Part shown: positions 1-9,778 of the stretch, one piece after another
Position numbering within the stretch: position 1 is the first letter of the stretch
Layout of the letters: each line of letters starts with the position of its first letter
NCBI GenBank assembly: GCA_022360015.1
Contig: JAKSDQ010000062.1
Span: forward strand, 62,001-126,000
Reading direction: 5' to 3'
DNA: 64,000 bases
Origin: Cytophagales bacterium
Lineage (GTDB): Bacteria; Bacteroidota; Bacteroidia; Cytophagales; Cyclobacteriaceae
Made by a program: the position numbers and the translations under genes
Notes under the pieces: generated by a model
Told to the model about the DNA's origin: nothing
The model's database searches: none
Seen by the model: the letters and a program-made list of their open reading frames with translations, nothing else

Positions 1-2
1 AA

Positions 3-1721
3 GCACAAAAATCCGGTGAAGCCAAGACCCCGGAGGTAAGCCAGAGTGATCAACAGCCTACAGCCCAAAAGCCTCCGGTATCTGACAGCCGGGCTATTAA
101 CGAAGTGACAGATGATAAAGAAAAAGAGGATAAAGAAAAAAATTTTAACGCCGGTACAGAGGTAAAAAAACAAACGGCAAACGCAGGTGGCGAAGAGGAG
201 GTTGGTATTCCTGTAGTTGCCATGGAGCCCTTTTTTGATAAAGACTATCGACAGACCCAGGAGTCATATTGGTGGTTTATGGTGGCTGCATTTTTAGCTG
301 GACTGGCCGCTTTACTTACACCATGCGTATTTCCTATGATTCCCATGACCGTCACCTTTTTTACCGGTGGTAATAATGGAAAATCAGGCGGTACCGGCAA
401 GGCTTTGTTTTACGGCCTTTCAATTATATTGATATACACATTTATAGGGTCACTTGTTGCCCCTTTAATGGGCCCCGAAACGGCCAATGACCTGGCAACC
501 GAGTGGCTTCCCAACATTATATTCTTTGCCGTATTTCTGTTTTTTGCCTTGTCATTTTTTGGCATGTATGACATTGTGCTGCCCAGTGCATTTGTAAATA
601 AAATGGACAGGCAGGCTGATAAGGGAGGGTTTATCGGCGTATTTTTTATGGCCTTTACCCTGGTATTGGTTTCATTTTCATGTACAGGGCCCATTGTAGG
701 CACTATTTTAGTAGAAGCTGCCGGTGGACAGGTATTAAAGCCCATTTTGGGCATGTTGGCTTTTTCAATGGCGTTTGCCATCCCTTTTACCTTGTTTGCC
801 ATTTTTCCGGGATGGCTTAATAGTTTGCCAAAATCAGGTGGATGGTTGAACTCGGTAAAAGTGGTTTTAGGATTTCTCGAACTGGCACTTGCTTTCAAAT
901 TTTTAAGCATTGCCGATCAGGCCTTCCATTGGGGAATTCTGGACAGGGAAGTGAATATTGCCATTTGGGTAGTTATTTTTTCTTTGATGGGCTTTTATCT
1001 TTTGGGTAAAATCAAATTGCCCCATGACAGCGAATTAAAATATATCAGTGTGCCGAGGTTGTTGCTGGCAATTATTACCTTTTCATTTGTGGTATACCTT
1101 GTGCCCGGCATGTTCGGGGCGCCTTTAAAGACCCTGGCGGGTTATCTGCCACCCATGTATACCCACGATTTTGACGTGGCCGGTATTATCAGGGATTCCC
1201 AGTCAACTGATGAAGATTCATTTTATGAAAACTGTGATAAACCTAAATATGCTGATTTCCTGCATTTACCGCATGGGTTAAAAGGGTACTTTGATTATGA
1301 ACAGGCACTGGCATGTGCACAGGCTCAAAATAAACCTGTATTTATTGATTTTACGGGGCATGGTTGTACGAACTGCAGGGAAATGGAAGCTGCTGTCTGG
1401 TCCGATCCCAGGGTTTTGGAGAAGTTAAAAAATGAATTTGTGGTGGTGGCTTTGTATGTCGATGATAAAACTACCCTTCCTGAAAGTGAATGGTATATAT
1501 CGGCCTATGACGACAAAGTTAAAAAGTCTATCGGAAAACAAAATGCAGACCTGCAAATCCAACGTGCTAATAACAACGCCCAACCTAACTATTTTGTAAT
1601 TGGCCACAATGAAAAAGCGCTCACGGACCCTATTTCTTACAGCAAGGTTGAAGAGTTTGTAAATTTTCTTGACGAGGGATTAAAGAACTTCAGGCAGCAG
1701 GAGTTGGCATCCAAAAGATAA
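3..1721 (+). CDS. dsbD: Thiol:disulfide interchange protein DsbD (5' end outside window)
   Basis: DsbD carries reducing power across the inner membrane to periplasmic disulfide proteins. The reading frame is open from base 3, so the true start and probably an N-terminal periplasmic domain lie left of the window; the first internal start-like codon is a GTG at 105. What is seen is a linker rich in charged residues, then a multi-span DsbD/CcdA-type membrane domain with its two cysteine motifs (TPCVFPMIP and SFSCTGPIVG). A C-terminal thioredoxin-like domain follows, with the redox pair in GHGCTNCREM. The family assignment is firm; only the N-terminus is uncertain. It is followed by a 157-base gap and an M23 peptidase gene on the same strand. 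Confidence 0.93.
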   Translation, partial: AQKSGEAKTPEVSQSDQQPTAQKPPVSDSRAINEVTDDKEKEDKEKNFNAGTEVKKQTANAGGEEEVGIPVVAMEPFFDKDYRQTQESYWWFMVAAFLAGLAALLTPCVFPMIPMTVTFFTGGNNGKSGGTGKALFYGLSIILIYTFIGSLVAPLMGPETANDLATEWLPNIIFFAVFLFFALSFFGMYDIVLPSAFVNKMDRQADKGGFIGVFFMAFTLVLVSFSCTGPIVGTILVEAAGGQVLKPILGMLAFSMAFAIPFTLFAIFPGWLNSLPKSGGWLNSVKVVLGFLELALAFKFLSIADQAFHWGILDREVNIAIWVVIFSLMGFYLLGKIKLPHDSELKYISVPRLLLAIITFSFVVYLVPGMFGAPLKTLAGYLPPMYTHDFDVAGIIRDSQSTDEDSFYENCDKPKYADFLHLPHGLKGYFDYEQALACAQAQNKPVFIDFTGHGCTNCREMEAAVWSDPRVLEKLKNEFVVVALYVDDKTTLPESEWYISAYDDKVKKSIGKQNADLQIQRANNNAQPNYFVIGHNEKALTDPISYSKVEEFVNFLDEGLKNFRQQELASKR

Positions 1722-1878
1722 AATTTGATCTTATTAATGTCAGTGGGACAATAAAAAACACAAATTCTCATTGTGGTATTACATAACTGTGAATTTTAGT
1801 ATATTTTACACTGATTATTGAAGATTATCTGTTTATTTAGCTAACAGTAAGAAGTTTATCAAAAAATTTTTCAAAGTA

Positions 1879-3189
1879 ATGAGGAGAAGTCTTGTAGTGT
1901 TTGGTGCTATTTTGGGAGCGGCATCAATATTTTATTTTTTGAATGAAGAAGAAGGCCAAATAAAATTCCAGGAAGCTGCTATTGAGCAAGTGGTTGATTC
2001 TGTAAAAGAGGAAATTCCCGAGCCAAAAAAGTTGTATGGTATAGTAGTCGATGACCTGAATATCCTGGAAAAAAAAGTGAAAAGGAACCAGAATATCTCT
2101 GAGATACTTGCTCCTTATAATGTTAAACCCGCCAAAATTTATCAACTGGCTAAGGCGTCAAAGGAAATATTTGATGTAAGAAAGCTGGCTACCAACAAGA
2201 AATATACCCTCATTTACAAAGCCGATTCAGTTCCGGAAGCCAAAGCGTTAATCTATGAACCCAATCCGATCGACTACGTGGTTTTTAATCTGGAAGATTC
2301 TGTTTCGGTAGAATTGAAACAGCGGGAGGTAAAGATCGTGGAAAAATCCATGGCCGGTGAGATTGAATACTCACTGGCAGAAACCATGGAGAATTTAAGT
2401 GCGAGCCACCGGTTAACCAATGAGTTTGTTGACATTTTTGCCTGGCAGATTGATTTTCAGCGGCTGCAAAAAGGAGACAGGTTCAAGCTGATTTATGAAG
2501 AAAAGCTGGTTGATGGCATACCGGTCGGTATCGGAAATATCAAAGGAATCCATTTTGAACATTTTGCTAATGAATACTTTGCCATCGCCTATGATCAGGG
2601 AAATGGCATTGAATATTTTGATGAAGAAGGGCAAAGTCTGAGAAAGGCGCTGTTGAAATATCCTATTAAATTTACAAGAATCAGCTCCAGGTACTCGGGA
2701 AGAAGGTTCCATCCGGTACAAAAACGGTGGAAGGCGCACCGTGGTACTGATTTTGCCGCTCCCCGGGGAACTGAGATTCGTTCGGTTGGTGACGGCATTG
2801 TGGTAGCTGCAAAATATGGCAAATACAACGGTAATTTTGTAAAAATCAGGCATAACAGTACCTATACCACCCAATATTTACATATGTCTAAAATTGCCAG
2901 AGGCATCGAACCCGGTGTGAAGGTTAAACAGGGACAGGCTATCGGATATGTGGGAAGTACCGGTTTGGCCAACGGGCCGCATTTATGCTATCGCTTTTGG
3001 AAAAATGGTGTGCAAATAGATGCTTTGAAGGTTAAACTACCTTCGGCAAGTCCGGTCAATGAAAAAGATATTGTTAAGTTTCAATCCACCAAAGATAGAA
3101 TTCTCAAGCTACTGAATGATATTGATTACGCGGATAAAGTGGAGCCTTTATTAGCGCAATCCGAGGTTAAGTACCCCAATGCCTATTGA
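1879..3189 (+). CDS. M23-family peptidoglycan metalloendopeptidase
   Basis: Predicted cell-wall hydrolase of the LytM/M23 type, 436 residues, anchored by one N-terminal hydrophobic segment (about residues 4-21). The middle (roughly 50-250) resembles the linker and LysM-like/Csd3-type region of other envelope M23 enzymes. The catalytic domain is at about 270-400, with HRGTD giving the first two zinc ligands (H287, D291). The usual closing HxH motif reads H368-L-C370, so the second His, normally a zinc ligand, is Cys. I recall the same GPHxC form in related Bacteroidota proteins, so this may be a subfamily trait and not a loss of activity. The ATG start gives a good signal anchor. A strong hairpin terminator follows at 3233-3263. 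Confidence 0.88.
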   Translation: MRRSLVVFGAILGAASIFYFLNEEEGQIKFQEAAIEQVVDSVKEEIPEPKKLYGIVVDDLNILEKKVKRNQNISEILAPYNVKPAKIYQLAKASKEIFDVRKLATNKKYTLIYKADSVPEAKALIYEPNPIDYVVFNLEDSVSVELKQREVKIVEKSMAGEIEYSLAETMENLSASHRLTNEFVDIFAWQIDFQRLQKGDRFKLIYEEKLVDGIPVGIGNIKGIHFEHFANEYFAIAYDQGNGIEYFDEEGQSLRKALLKYPIKFTRISSRYSGRRFHPVQKRWKAHRGTDFAAPRGTEIRSVGDGIVVAAKYGKYNGNFVKIRHNSTYTTQYLHMSKIARGIEPGVKVKQGQAIGYVGSTGLANGPHLCYRFWKNGVQIDALKVKLPSASPVNEKDIVKFQSTKDRILKLLNDIDYADKVEPLLAQSEVKYPNAY

Positions 3190-3232
3190 CTGTTTTAGAT
3201 GATTTAATTTTACATAACAACAAAAGAAATGT

Positions 3233-3263
3233 AAAGCAAGACAATACAGGTCTTGCTTTTTTT
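3233..3263 (+). terminator. Rho-independent terminator after the M23 peptidase gene
   Basis: A perfect 10-bp stem (AAAGCAAGAC, 3233-3242, with GTCTTGCTTT, 3250-3259) encloses a 7-base loop and runs into seven T residues ending at 3263. It lies 44 bases after the M23 stop codon and just upstream of the patatin start, so it should separate the two transcripts. Confidence 0.9.
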
Positions 3264-3274
3264 GTTTAGATTTA

Positions 3275-5596
3275 TTGAAGGTATTTTTAAATCAATTGTT
3301 CGTGCGGTTCTGGTATTTTGCCCTTGTGGCTGTATTATTAAACCCTGCCGTATCACAGGGTCAAAAAGTAGCCTTGGTGCTGAGTGGAGGAGGTGCAAAG
3401 GGATTAGCCCATATTGGCGCTATTAAGGCCCTGGAGGAAAATAATATCCCAATAGATTATGTAGTAGGCACTTCTATGGGGGGCATTGTTGGAGGAATGT
3501 ACGCCGCAGGCTATTCCATGGTAGAAGTAGAAGAAATTGTAACCCAATCTTATTTTCAGCAATGGTTAAGAGGCGTTTTGGGGGATAAATATGCCTATTT
3601 TTATTCACAGCGTGATGTAAACCCTTCAGTGTTGACACTTGATTTGTCAGTAGATTCTGCTTTTACCACCTCACTTAACACCAATCTGGCCAGTGATCTG
3701 GCTATCAATTTTGTTTTCGCAGAAATGCTGGCCCAAGCCTCTGAAAAGGCCCATTATAATTTTGATAGTCTCATGGTACCTTACCGGGCGGTGGCAGCCG
3801 AGGTCTTTACCCAAAAGGTGGAAGTGTTGAAAAGCGGTTTTTTAAATAAAGCGATCAGGGCTACCATGACAGTTCCCCTCTTTTACAGGCCAATCCGTAT
3901 CAACAAAAAGTATTTGTTTGACGGCGGTATTTATAATAATTTCCCGGTGAATGTGGCCGAAGAAGATTTCAATCCCGATTATGTTATTGCTATAAATGTT
4001 GCCAACACCAAATTTGAAGATTATCCGTACCGTGAAGATGACCAGATACTGGCCGAGTCCCTGGCTTTCATTTTATTGGAAAAATCAGATCCCACAGTGG
4101 TCGGTGAAAATGGTATCTATATAGAACCCGACCTCGCCAATAACTCATCACTTGATTTTCAAAATGCCAGGGCCATCATTGACAGCGGTTATGTAATGGC
4201 CCGGAGAAAGATCGCCGAAATAAAGGATAAGATAAAGAGAGAAGTTACAGTTGAGGAAGTGGCCAGGAAAAGAAATCACTTTAAGAGTGATTTCAAGCCC
4301 TTGTATTTCGGTGAAGTCCGCCTGATAGGATTTAATGCGCCACAAAGAAAGTATGTACGGAAACTGTTTAATATTAAGGAGGAAAAACTGAATCTGGAGG
4401 CCATCAAATCAGGGTATTATAAGCTTGTTTCCGAAAACTATTTTAAGAATATTTTCCCAAACATTGTCTACAATGAGTCCACAGGACTGTTTGATCTGGA
4501 AATTTCGGCCAGGAGAATGCAGAACTTTAAAGTAGAATTGGGCGGTAATATATCGACACGCAGCATCAGCCAGATATACCTGGGCCTGGAATATAATCAC
4601 CTTAGCGCTTTTCTTAACAGTTATAGCCTTAATTTTTATACAGGAAGGTTTCACCAATCGATCCAGGCCAAACCACGATTTAATGTTCCTTCGAGAAATT
4701 TGTTTTATCTGGAGCCTGAGTTTACGATAAATACCTGGAACTATATTGACGCCCAGGATTTGGTCCTCGGAGGAAACCCGACCACAGTGCTCGACCAAAC
4801 CGACAGAAAATATGGCCTGAACATCGGTGTTGCTGCCGGAACGAAAGGAAAAGTTTTATTGCAGGGAGCGTTTTTTAACAATACAGACAAATTTAGCAAT
4901 AAACAGGAACTGGTTACTTCCGACACACTCGATGTTTTGAATTTCAAAGGGTTCAGATATGGTGTAGGCTATTCCAGAAGCACACTTAATCGCAAACAAT
5001 ATCCGGATGCGGGCTCTGCCTTCAGTTTAAACATCGATTATTTCAATGCCCGTGAGAATTATGAACCAGGCTCCACCTCGATGGTAGCATCATTGCAAAG
5101 AAAGAAAAGGGAATGGTTCAGATTTAAACTTACCGCTGAAAAATATTTTAAAGCAAGCTGGTTTCATTATGGGTTTTATCTTGAATCGGTATTTTCCAAT
5201 CAGCCCTTTTTTGCTAATTATACCGCTACCCTGGCAAATTCTCCCGCCTTTTATCCTTTACAGGATAGCAGAACCCTGTTTTTGAGAAATTTTCGTGCTT
5301 TTAATTATGGGGCCGGAGGTATAAGGAATGTGTTCAACCTCAACAGGTCCTTGGATCTGAGAATTGAAGGTTATGCCTATAAGCCGATACGGGCAATAGT
5401 AGAAACCAGCAACCAGGAAGCAACTTTTGATGATGAGTTATCAAAAATTTACCTGATAGGCAGCATTTCAGGGGTATATAAAAGTCCGTTGGGGCCCATC
5501 AGCTTAAGCCTCAATTATTATGATGATTCACAGAAAAGGTTAGGCGCACTATTGCATATAGGCTATTTGATATATAATAAAAGATCTACTGAATAG
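3275..5596 (+). CDS. Patatin-like phospholipase with outer-membrane beta-barrel
   Basis: Predicted surface or outer-membrane phospholipase of 773 residues. A signal peptide covers about residues 1-29. The patatin domain (about 30-300) shows the oxyanion loop SGGGAKGLAHIG, the nucleophile Ser67 in GTSMGG and the catalytic Asp216 in DGG. A POTRA-like section (about 345-430) and a C-terminal barrel of the BamA/surface-antigen type (about 430-773) follow. This architecture matches the P. aeruginosa PlpD class. No ATG precedes the signal peptide. The TTG at 3275 is the best start, with GTG and TTG codons a few residues later as alternatives. The start is only 12 bases past the upstream terminator, so its promoter must lie inside or just before that terminator region. 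Confidence 0.87.
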   Translation: MKVFLNQLFVRFWYFALVAVLLNPAVSQGQKVALVLSGGGAKGLAHIGAIKALEENNIPIDYVVGTSMGGIVGGMYAAGYSMVEVEEIVTQSYFQQWLRGVLGDKYAYFYSQRDVNPSVLTLDLSVDSAFTTSLNTNLASDLAINFVFAEMLAQASEKAHYNFDSLMVPYRAVAAEVFTQKVEVLKSGFLNKAIRATMTVPLFYRPIRINKKYLFDGGIYNNFPVNVAEEDFNPDYVIAINVANTKFEDYPYREDDQILAESLAFILLEKSDPTVVGENGIYIEPDLANNSSLDFQNARAIIDSGYVMARRKIAEIKDKIKREVTVEEVARKRNHFKSDFKPLYFGEVRLIGFNAPQRKYVRKLFNIKEEKLNLEAIKSGYYKLVSENYFKNIFPNIVYNESTGLFDLEISARRMQNFKVELGGNISTRSISQIYLGLEYNHLSAFLNSYSLNFYTGRFHQSIQAKPRFNVPSRNLFYLEPEFTINTWNYIDAQDLVLGGNPTTVLDQTDRKYGLNIGVAAGTKGKVLLQGAFFNNTDKFSNKQELVTSDTLDVLNFKGFRYGVGYSRSTLNRKQYPDAGSAFSLNIDYFNARENYEPGSTSMVASLQRKKREWFRFKLTAEKYFKASWFHYGFYLESVFSNQPFFANYTATLANSPAFYPLQDSRTLFLRNFRAFNYGAGGIRNVFNLNRSLDLRIEGYAYKPIRAIVETSNQEATFDDELSKIYLIGSISGVYKSPLGPISLSLNYYDDSQKRLGALLHIGYLIYNKRSTE

Positions 5597-5710
5597 GACT
5601 TTTTTAATTTTCCTAATCCTTTTTTTACAATATCCTTCAATTAATTTTGACTGTAATGTTCTCACCTTATTTAAATACGATAATGTGGCACCATTCTGTA
5701 TTTTTAGGTT

Positions 5711-6490
5711 ATGGGAATGAAGTGCATTTTACCGGGAACCTGGGTTTTTAGGTCTGCAAGGAAAATTGTGCTTTTCCGGGGGCTATTGTTTTTCCTGATG
5801 ATAAGTGCCTCAGAATCAGCGTTGGCTTTACATGATTTTGAAAAAAAGCCGGGGTTAATGCAGGACACTCTGATCAATCTGGTTGGCAAGGTTTTAAATG
5901 CGGAAACCAAGAAACCGGTACAGGCACAACTAAGATTTTTCCGGCTTCCTTATGGTGGAAATGTTGGGATTTCAAAAGTCAAAAACAATGAAGGCGACTA
6001 CAGGCTTACATTGATGAAATCCTATCAATATACTATCACTTTAACTGCAGATGGGTATTTATCTAAAAACGAGGTAATTGATACAAAAAAACCGGGGGAG
6101 GTAGATCGCATACTCAGGGACTTTTATATGGTGCCAACCGGAGTGGGGCAAACCCTCAGGTTAAAGTCCCTGATCTTTGAACAAAGCAAAACCAGTATTA
6201 CCCCTGAATCCTATGCCGAGTTAAACCAACTGGTTGAAATCATGAAAAAAACCCCCTCCATGGTAATTCAATTGGAAGGCCATACCGACTACAAGGGAAG
6301 GGCTTCTTTGAACATGGAATTGTCACAATCCAGGGTAGAGGCGGTGAAGGAATACCTGGTAAATAAGGGTGTAAAAGCCAAAAAAATCAAGTTAAAAGCC
6401 TTTGGGGGAAGCCAACCACTTTCACGGGAGGCAGATGATGAAAGAAGACGGATAAACCGCAGGGTAGAGGTAAGAATTTTGAATATTTGA
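5711..6490 (+). CDS. OmpA-family protein with carboxypeptidase-regulatory-like domain
   Basis: A 259-residue exported protein predicted to tie the outer membrane to peptidoglycan. A hydrophobic signal-like segment lies near residues 15-40; the ATG at 5717 is an alternative start. A carboxypeptidase-regulatory-like beta-sandwich follows (about 55-140, beginning LVGKVLNAETKKPV). The C-terminal OmpA domain (about 150-259) keeps the peptidoglycan-binding Asp in GHTDYKG and Arg in LSQSRVEA, and ends in NRRVEVRI. The next gene encodes a larger protein with the same last two domains, so the pair look like tandem paralogues. Function beyond peptidoglycan binding is inferred. Confidence 0.85.
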   Translation: MGMKCILPGTWVFRSARKIVLFRGLLFFLMISASESALALHDFEKKPGLMQDTLINLVGKVLNAETKKPVQAQLRFFRLPYGGNVGISKVKNNEGDYRLTLMKSYQYTITLTADGYLSKNEVIDTKKPGEVDRILRDFYMVPTGVGQTLRLKSLIFEQSKTSITPESYAELNQLVEIMKKTPSMVIQLEGHTDYKGRASLNMELSQSRVEAVKEYLVNKGVKAKKIKLKAFGGSQPLSREADDERRRINRRVEVRILNI

Positions 6491-6567
6491 CAAAGAATTC
6501 TGTAATTTTTTGTTTTTAAGCTTTAAAATATAATTTCCTTACTGGCAAATTAATAATGTATATTTTA

Positions 6568-6575
6568 TATTTTTG
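6568..6575 (+). promoter_or_regulatory. Bacteroidota -7 box upstream of the PorE-like gene
   Basis: TATTTTTG fits the TAnnTTTG consensus exactly and lies 30 bases before the ATG at 6606. No clear TTTG -33 element is visible at the expected distance, so this is a weak call in AT-rich DNA. Confidence 0.35.
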
Positions 6576-6605
6576 GGAGTATCACCCTAAAAGATATCCA
6601 ATTTT

Positions 6606-8618
6606 ATGTTAAGGAAGTTTTATTTCTGCCTTTTGCTAATCCCAATTTTTCAAGTCAAATCTCAGGAAATTCAGTGGGCCACAAAAGTAATTGAGTTTTC
6701 ATCGGAATTAACCAGCGTTCAGTTTTCAGCAAATCAAATTTTAGGCAGACCGACGGCCTTACCCAGTGGTGGTGAAAATCCAACTGCCTGGACGCCATCT
6801 AAACCCAATCGCCAGGAATTTATCAAGGTAGGTTTCGACCAACCGATGCCTGTTGAACAAATTGCCATTGGTGAGTCTTATAATCCTTCGACAGTTAAGG
6901 AGGTCTATGTGTATGATACAGATGATAAAGAATACCTGGTTTTTACCCTGACGCCGGAAAGCAAGCCAATGAACGGCAGGATGCTGACCATTTTCATCGA
7001 CAAAACCCCATATAATGTGAGCGCTGTTAAAGTGGTGTTTGATGGTAAAACGATTGAAGGCTATTTTAGCATTGACGCCATTGGCATATCGGGGTCGAAA
7101 GTACCCGTCGAAGCAAAGATAAATGTGGCTGAAGATATACAGGAAGGTATTATTCCTGAAAAACTAAACGACAGTATCAACAGCCCCTACAAGGAATTGA
7201 GACCGCTTATTTCTCCGGATGGCAAAGAGTTATATTTCAGCAGAAGAAATCATCCCGATAATATTGCCGGAACCAGCGATGAAGAGGACATCTGGGTTTC
7301 AAGGCTGGATACAGTAACCGGTGAATGGACCAAAGCCGTCAACCTTAGCCGGCCACTCAACAATAAACACCCTAATTTTGTAAGTGCTATTACCCCTGAT
7401 GGTAACTCCGTAATGTTGGTGCTTGGCAATAAATACAACGAAAATGGCAAGATGTCAGCGGGTGTTTCCATCAGTACCAGGATTGAAGACGGCTGGAGCG
7501 AACCGAAGAATTTTGAAATAGAAAACGATTACAATTATTCTCCCAAAGCCAATTATTTCATGGCCAATAACAGGAAGGTACTCATACTTGCTGTCGAAAG
7601 AGATGACTCCTATGGCGACAGGGACCTGTACGTCAGCTTCTTAAAAGAAGACAGCACCTGGTCCGAACCGGTAAGCATGGGTCCTGTGATAAACAGTGCT
7701 GCGGAAGAATCAAGCCCTTACCTGGCTGCAGATGACAAAACAATCTACTTTTCGTCCAAAGGTTTCAGCGGATATGGAAAAGATGATTTGTTCATTAGCC
7801 GTAGGCTGGATGACTCATGGACCAACTGGACGGTTCCTCAGAATCTGGGGCCTGACATCAATTCTCCGGACGACGATCAGTTTTTTATGATTACGCCATC
7901 GGGTGAATATGCCTATTATTCGAGGGGCCATGTAAATACCGACCTGGATATTTACCGGCTGAAAATACCCGTGGTCTATAAACCGGCACCGGTAATCCTG
8001 GTGAAAGGCAAAGTAATTAATGCCAAAACCAATGAGCCGATTACCGCCAAAATTATCTATGAGCAACTGGATACGGGTGTTGAAGTCGGATACACCAATG
8101 CCGACCCGACTACCGGCGAATATCAAATTCTGCTACCGGCTGGCGCAAATTATGGTTTCTTAGCTATGAAGGAAGGTTTTGTACCATTAAGCGAAAATAT
8201 TGATTTACAAGATTTGAAAGAATACAAGGAAATAGAAAGGGATCTCTACCTGGTACCTATGGAGGTAGGAGTACCATTCAGGTTGAATAATATCTTTTTT
8301 GATTTTGATAAATCAGTGCTGAAAAAAGAGTCATTCCCGGAACTAAACAGAATGTTGGAGTTAATGCATGAGAATCCGGATATGACCTTTGAAATTGCCG
8401 GTCATACGGACTGGATAGGCACCGACGAGTATAACTTTGGGCTTTCACAGCGCAGGGCCAACGCCGTTTACAATTATTTTCTGAAAAATGGCATTAAAAA
8501 AGAAAGATTGTCTCCGGTAGGATATGGTGAGTCGCGTCCTGTTGCCACAAATGCTACCGATGAGGGACGTGCAGAAAACCGGCGGGTAGAACTGATTATC
8601 CTGGAGAAAAACCCATAA
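6606..8618 (+). CDS. PorE-like protein: PD40 propeller plus OmpA domain
   Basis: A 670-residue exported protein with a signal peptide (residues 1-19, ending near VKS/QE). Domains in order: a discoidin-like beta-sandwich section (about 30-180); a PD40/WD40-type propeller with repeats such as SPDGKELYFS, TPDGNSVMLV and AADDKTIYFS (about 190-455); a carboxypeptidase-regulatory-like domain (about 465-550); and a C-terminal OmpA domain (about 555-670) with HTDWIG and LSQRRANA. Propeller, regulatory domain and OmpA occur in the same order in PorE, the T9SS-associated protein of Porphyromonas gingivalis. The TPR domain described for PorE is absent here. A role in anchoring the T9SS to peptidoglycan is therefore an analogy, not shown. 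Confidence 0.84.
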   Translation: MLRKFYFCLLLIPIFQVKSQEIQWATKVIEFSSELTSVQFSANQILGRPTALPSGGENPTAWTPSKPNRQEFIKVGFDQPMPVEQIAIGESYNPSTVKEVYVYDTDDKEYLVFTLTPESKPMNGRMLTIFIDKTPYNVSAVKVVFDGKTIEGYFSIDAIGISGSKVPVEAKINVAEDIQEGIIPEKLNDSINSPYKELRPLISPDGKELYFSRRNHPDNIAGTSDEEDIWVSRLDTVTGEWTKAVNLSRPLNNKHPNFVSAITPDGNSVMLVLGNKYNENGKMSAGVSISTRIEDGWSEPKNFEIENDYNYSPKANYFMANNRKVLILAVERDDSYGDRDLYVSFLKEDSTWSEPVSMGPVINSAAEESSPYLAADDKTIYFSSKGFSGYGKDDLFISRRLDDSWTNWTVPQNLGPDINSPDDDQFFMITPSGEYAYYSRGHVNTDLDIYRLKIPVVYKPAPVILVKGKVINAKTNEPITAKIIYEQLDTGVEVGYTNADPTTGEYQILLPAGANYGFLAMKEGFVPLSENIDLQDLKEYKEIERDLYLVPMEVGVPFRLNNIFFDFDKSVLKKESFPELNRMLELMHENPDMTFEIAGHTDWIGTDEYNFGLSQRRANAVYNYFLKNGIKKERLSPVGYGESRPVATNATDEGRAENRRVELIILEKNP

Positions 8619-8702
8619 AATTGCTTAACAATCCTGATCGGCTCCTCAAACCAATTGGGGTTTAAGGGGTTTATCTGATGTAATCAGTTAAATTGTTTTC
8701 GA

Positions 8703-9614
8703 ATGATTAAAAAAGTATTGATAACCGGTGGTACAGGCCTTGTTGGGAAAAAAATCACAGCGTTGTTGTTGAAGGGCGGTTATCAAGTGGCCCATGTGAG
8801 CAGATCTGAAAAACCCGGAAAAAACCTCGAAACTTTTGTCTGGGATCTGGAAAAAAATTACCTGGACCCTGCAGCTTTGAATAAGGTGGATGCCATAATT
8901 CATCTTGCCGGTGCAGGAGTAGCAGATAAAAAATGGACGGATTCTTACAAACAGGTAATCCTCGAAAGCAGGACAAAGTCCACCCGTCTTTTGCTGGAAG
9001 CGCTTCAAAAATCCGATCATCGGGTGAAGGTATTTGTATCAGCTTCAGCCATTGGCATTTACCCCAATGATCGGGATGCAGAAGTGTTTCATGAAGATGG
9101 GCCCCATGCTACTAATTTTTTGGCATCGGTGACCGCGGCCTGGGAGCAGGAGGTGGATAAAATTGCAGCCCTGGGGATACGCACCGTAAAATTCAGAATA
9201 GGAATTGTACTAAGTAATTCAGGCGGAGCGTTAGTGAAGATGGCACAGCCCATAAAATACGGATTAGGTGCGCCACTTGGAAGCGGAAAACAGTTTATGA
9301 GTTGGATCCATGAATCGGATCTTGGCAGCATGTTAATTTTTCCACTTGAAAACACTGATTTGCATGGTGTGTACAATGCCGTAAGCCCTCATGCAAAAAC
9401 CAACGCAGAGGTTACCAAAGCCATAGCAAAATCATTAAATAAACCCTGTTTTCTCCCAAATGTCCCAGGGCTTTTAATTAATTTGGCGATGGGAGAAATG
9501 GCTGGCTTGATACTTGGTGGCGCTCATGTATCAAGTGAAAAAATTCAAAAGGCCGGATTCAAGTTCCAATTCCCGGAGCTTTCCCTGGCGCTGAATGATT
9601 TATTGGCCAGATAG
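8703..9614 (+). CDS. TIGR01777-family NAD(P)-binding epimerase-like protein
   Basis: A 303-residue cytosolic protein of the extended short-chain dehydrogenase fold. The Rossmann motif ITGGTGLVGKK sits at the N-terminus. IHLAGAGVADKKW and the C-terminal DUF1731-like segment (about 250-300) are typical of the YfcH/SulA-like TIGR01777 family. The family is widespread, but its substrate is not established. The ATG start fits the Rossmann strand directly. It stands between the OmpA pair and a LOG-family gene on the same strand, with gaps of 84 and 164 bases, so co-transcription is uncertain. Confidence 0.88.
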   Translation: MIKKVLITGGTGLVGKKITALLLKGGYQVAHVSRSEKPGKNLETFVWDLEKNYLDPAALNKVDAIIHLAGAGVADKKWTDSYKQVILESRTKSTRLLLEALQKSDHRVKVFVSASAIGIYPNDRDAEVFHEDGPHATNFLASVTAAWEQEVDKIAALGIRTVKFRIGIVLSNSGGALVKMAQPIKYGLGAPLGSGKQFMSWIHESDLGSMLIFPLENTDLHGVYNAVSPHAKTNAEVTKAIAKSLNKPCFLPNVPGLLINLAMGEMAGLILGGAHVSSEKIQKAGFKFQFPELSLALNDLLAR

Positions 9615-9778
9615 TCCAAAACACCCAAGGTGTATAAATCGTTCTAAAATTAAGTATGGATGTGAAAAATTGTTATTACCAGTGTAATATTTAGCTACCA
9701 TTGGGCTTTCAATTTTTACTGAATAATTCCAACTTTAAATATCCTTACTTCGGAGCGGTTGAATTAAAATGTATTAAG

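Noticed and set aside
8648..8663. Small inverted repeat AAACC-N6-GGTTT after the PorE-like gene
   Set aside because: Only a 5-bp stem and no T run; not enough to call a terminator.
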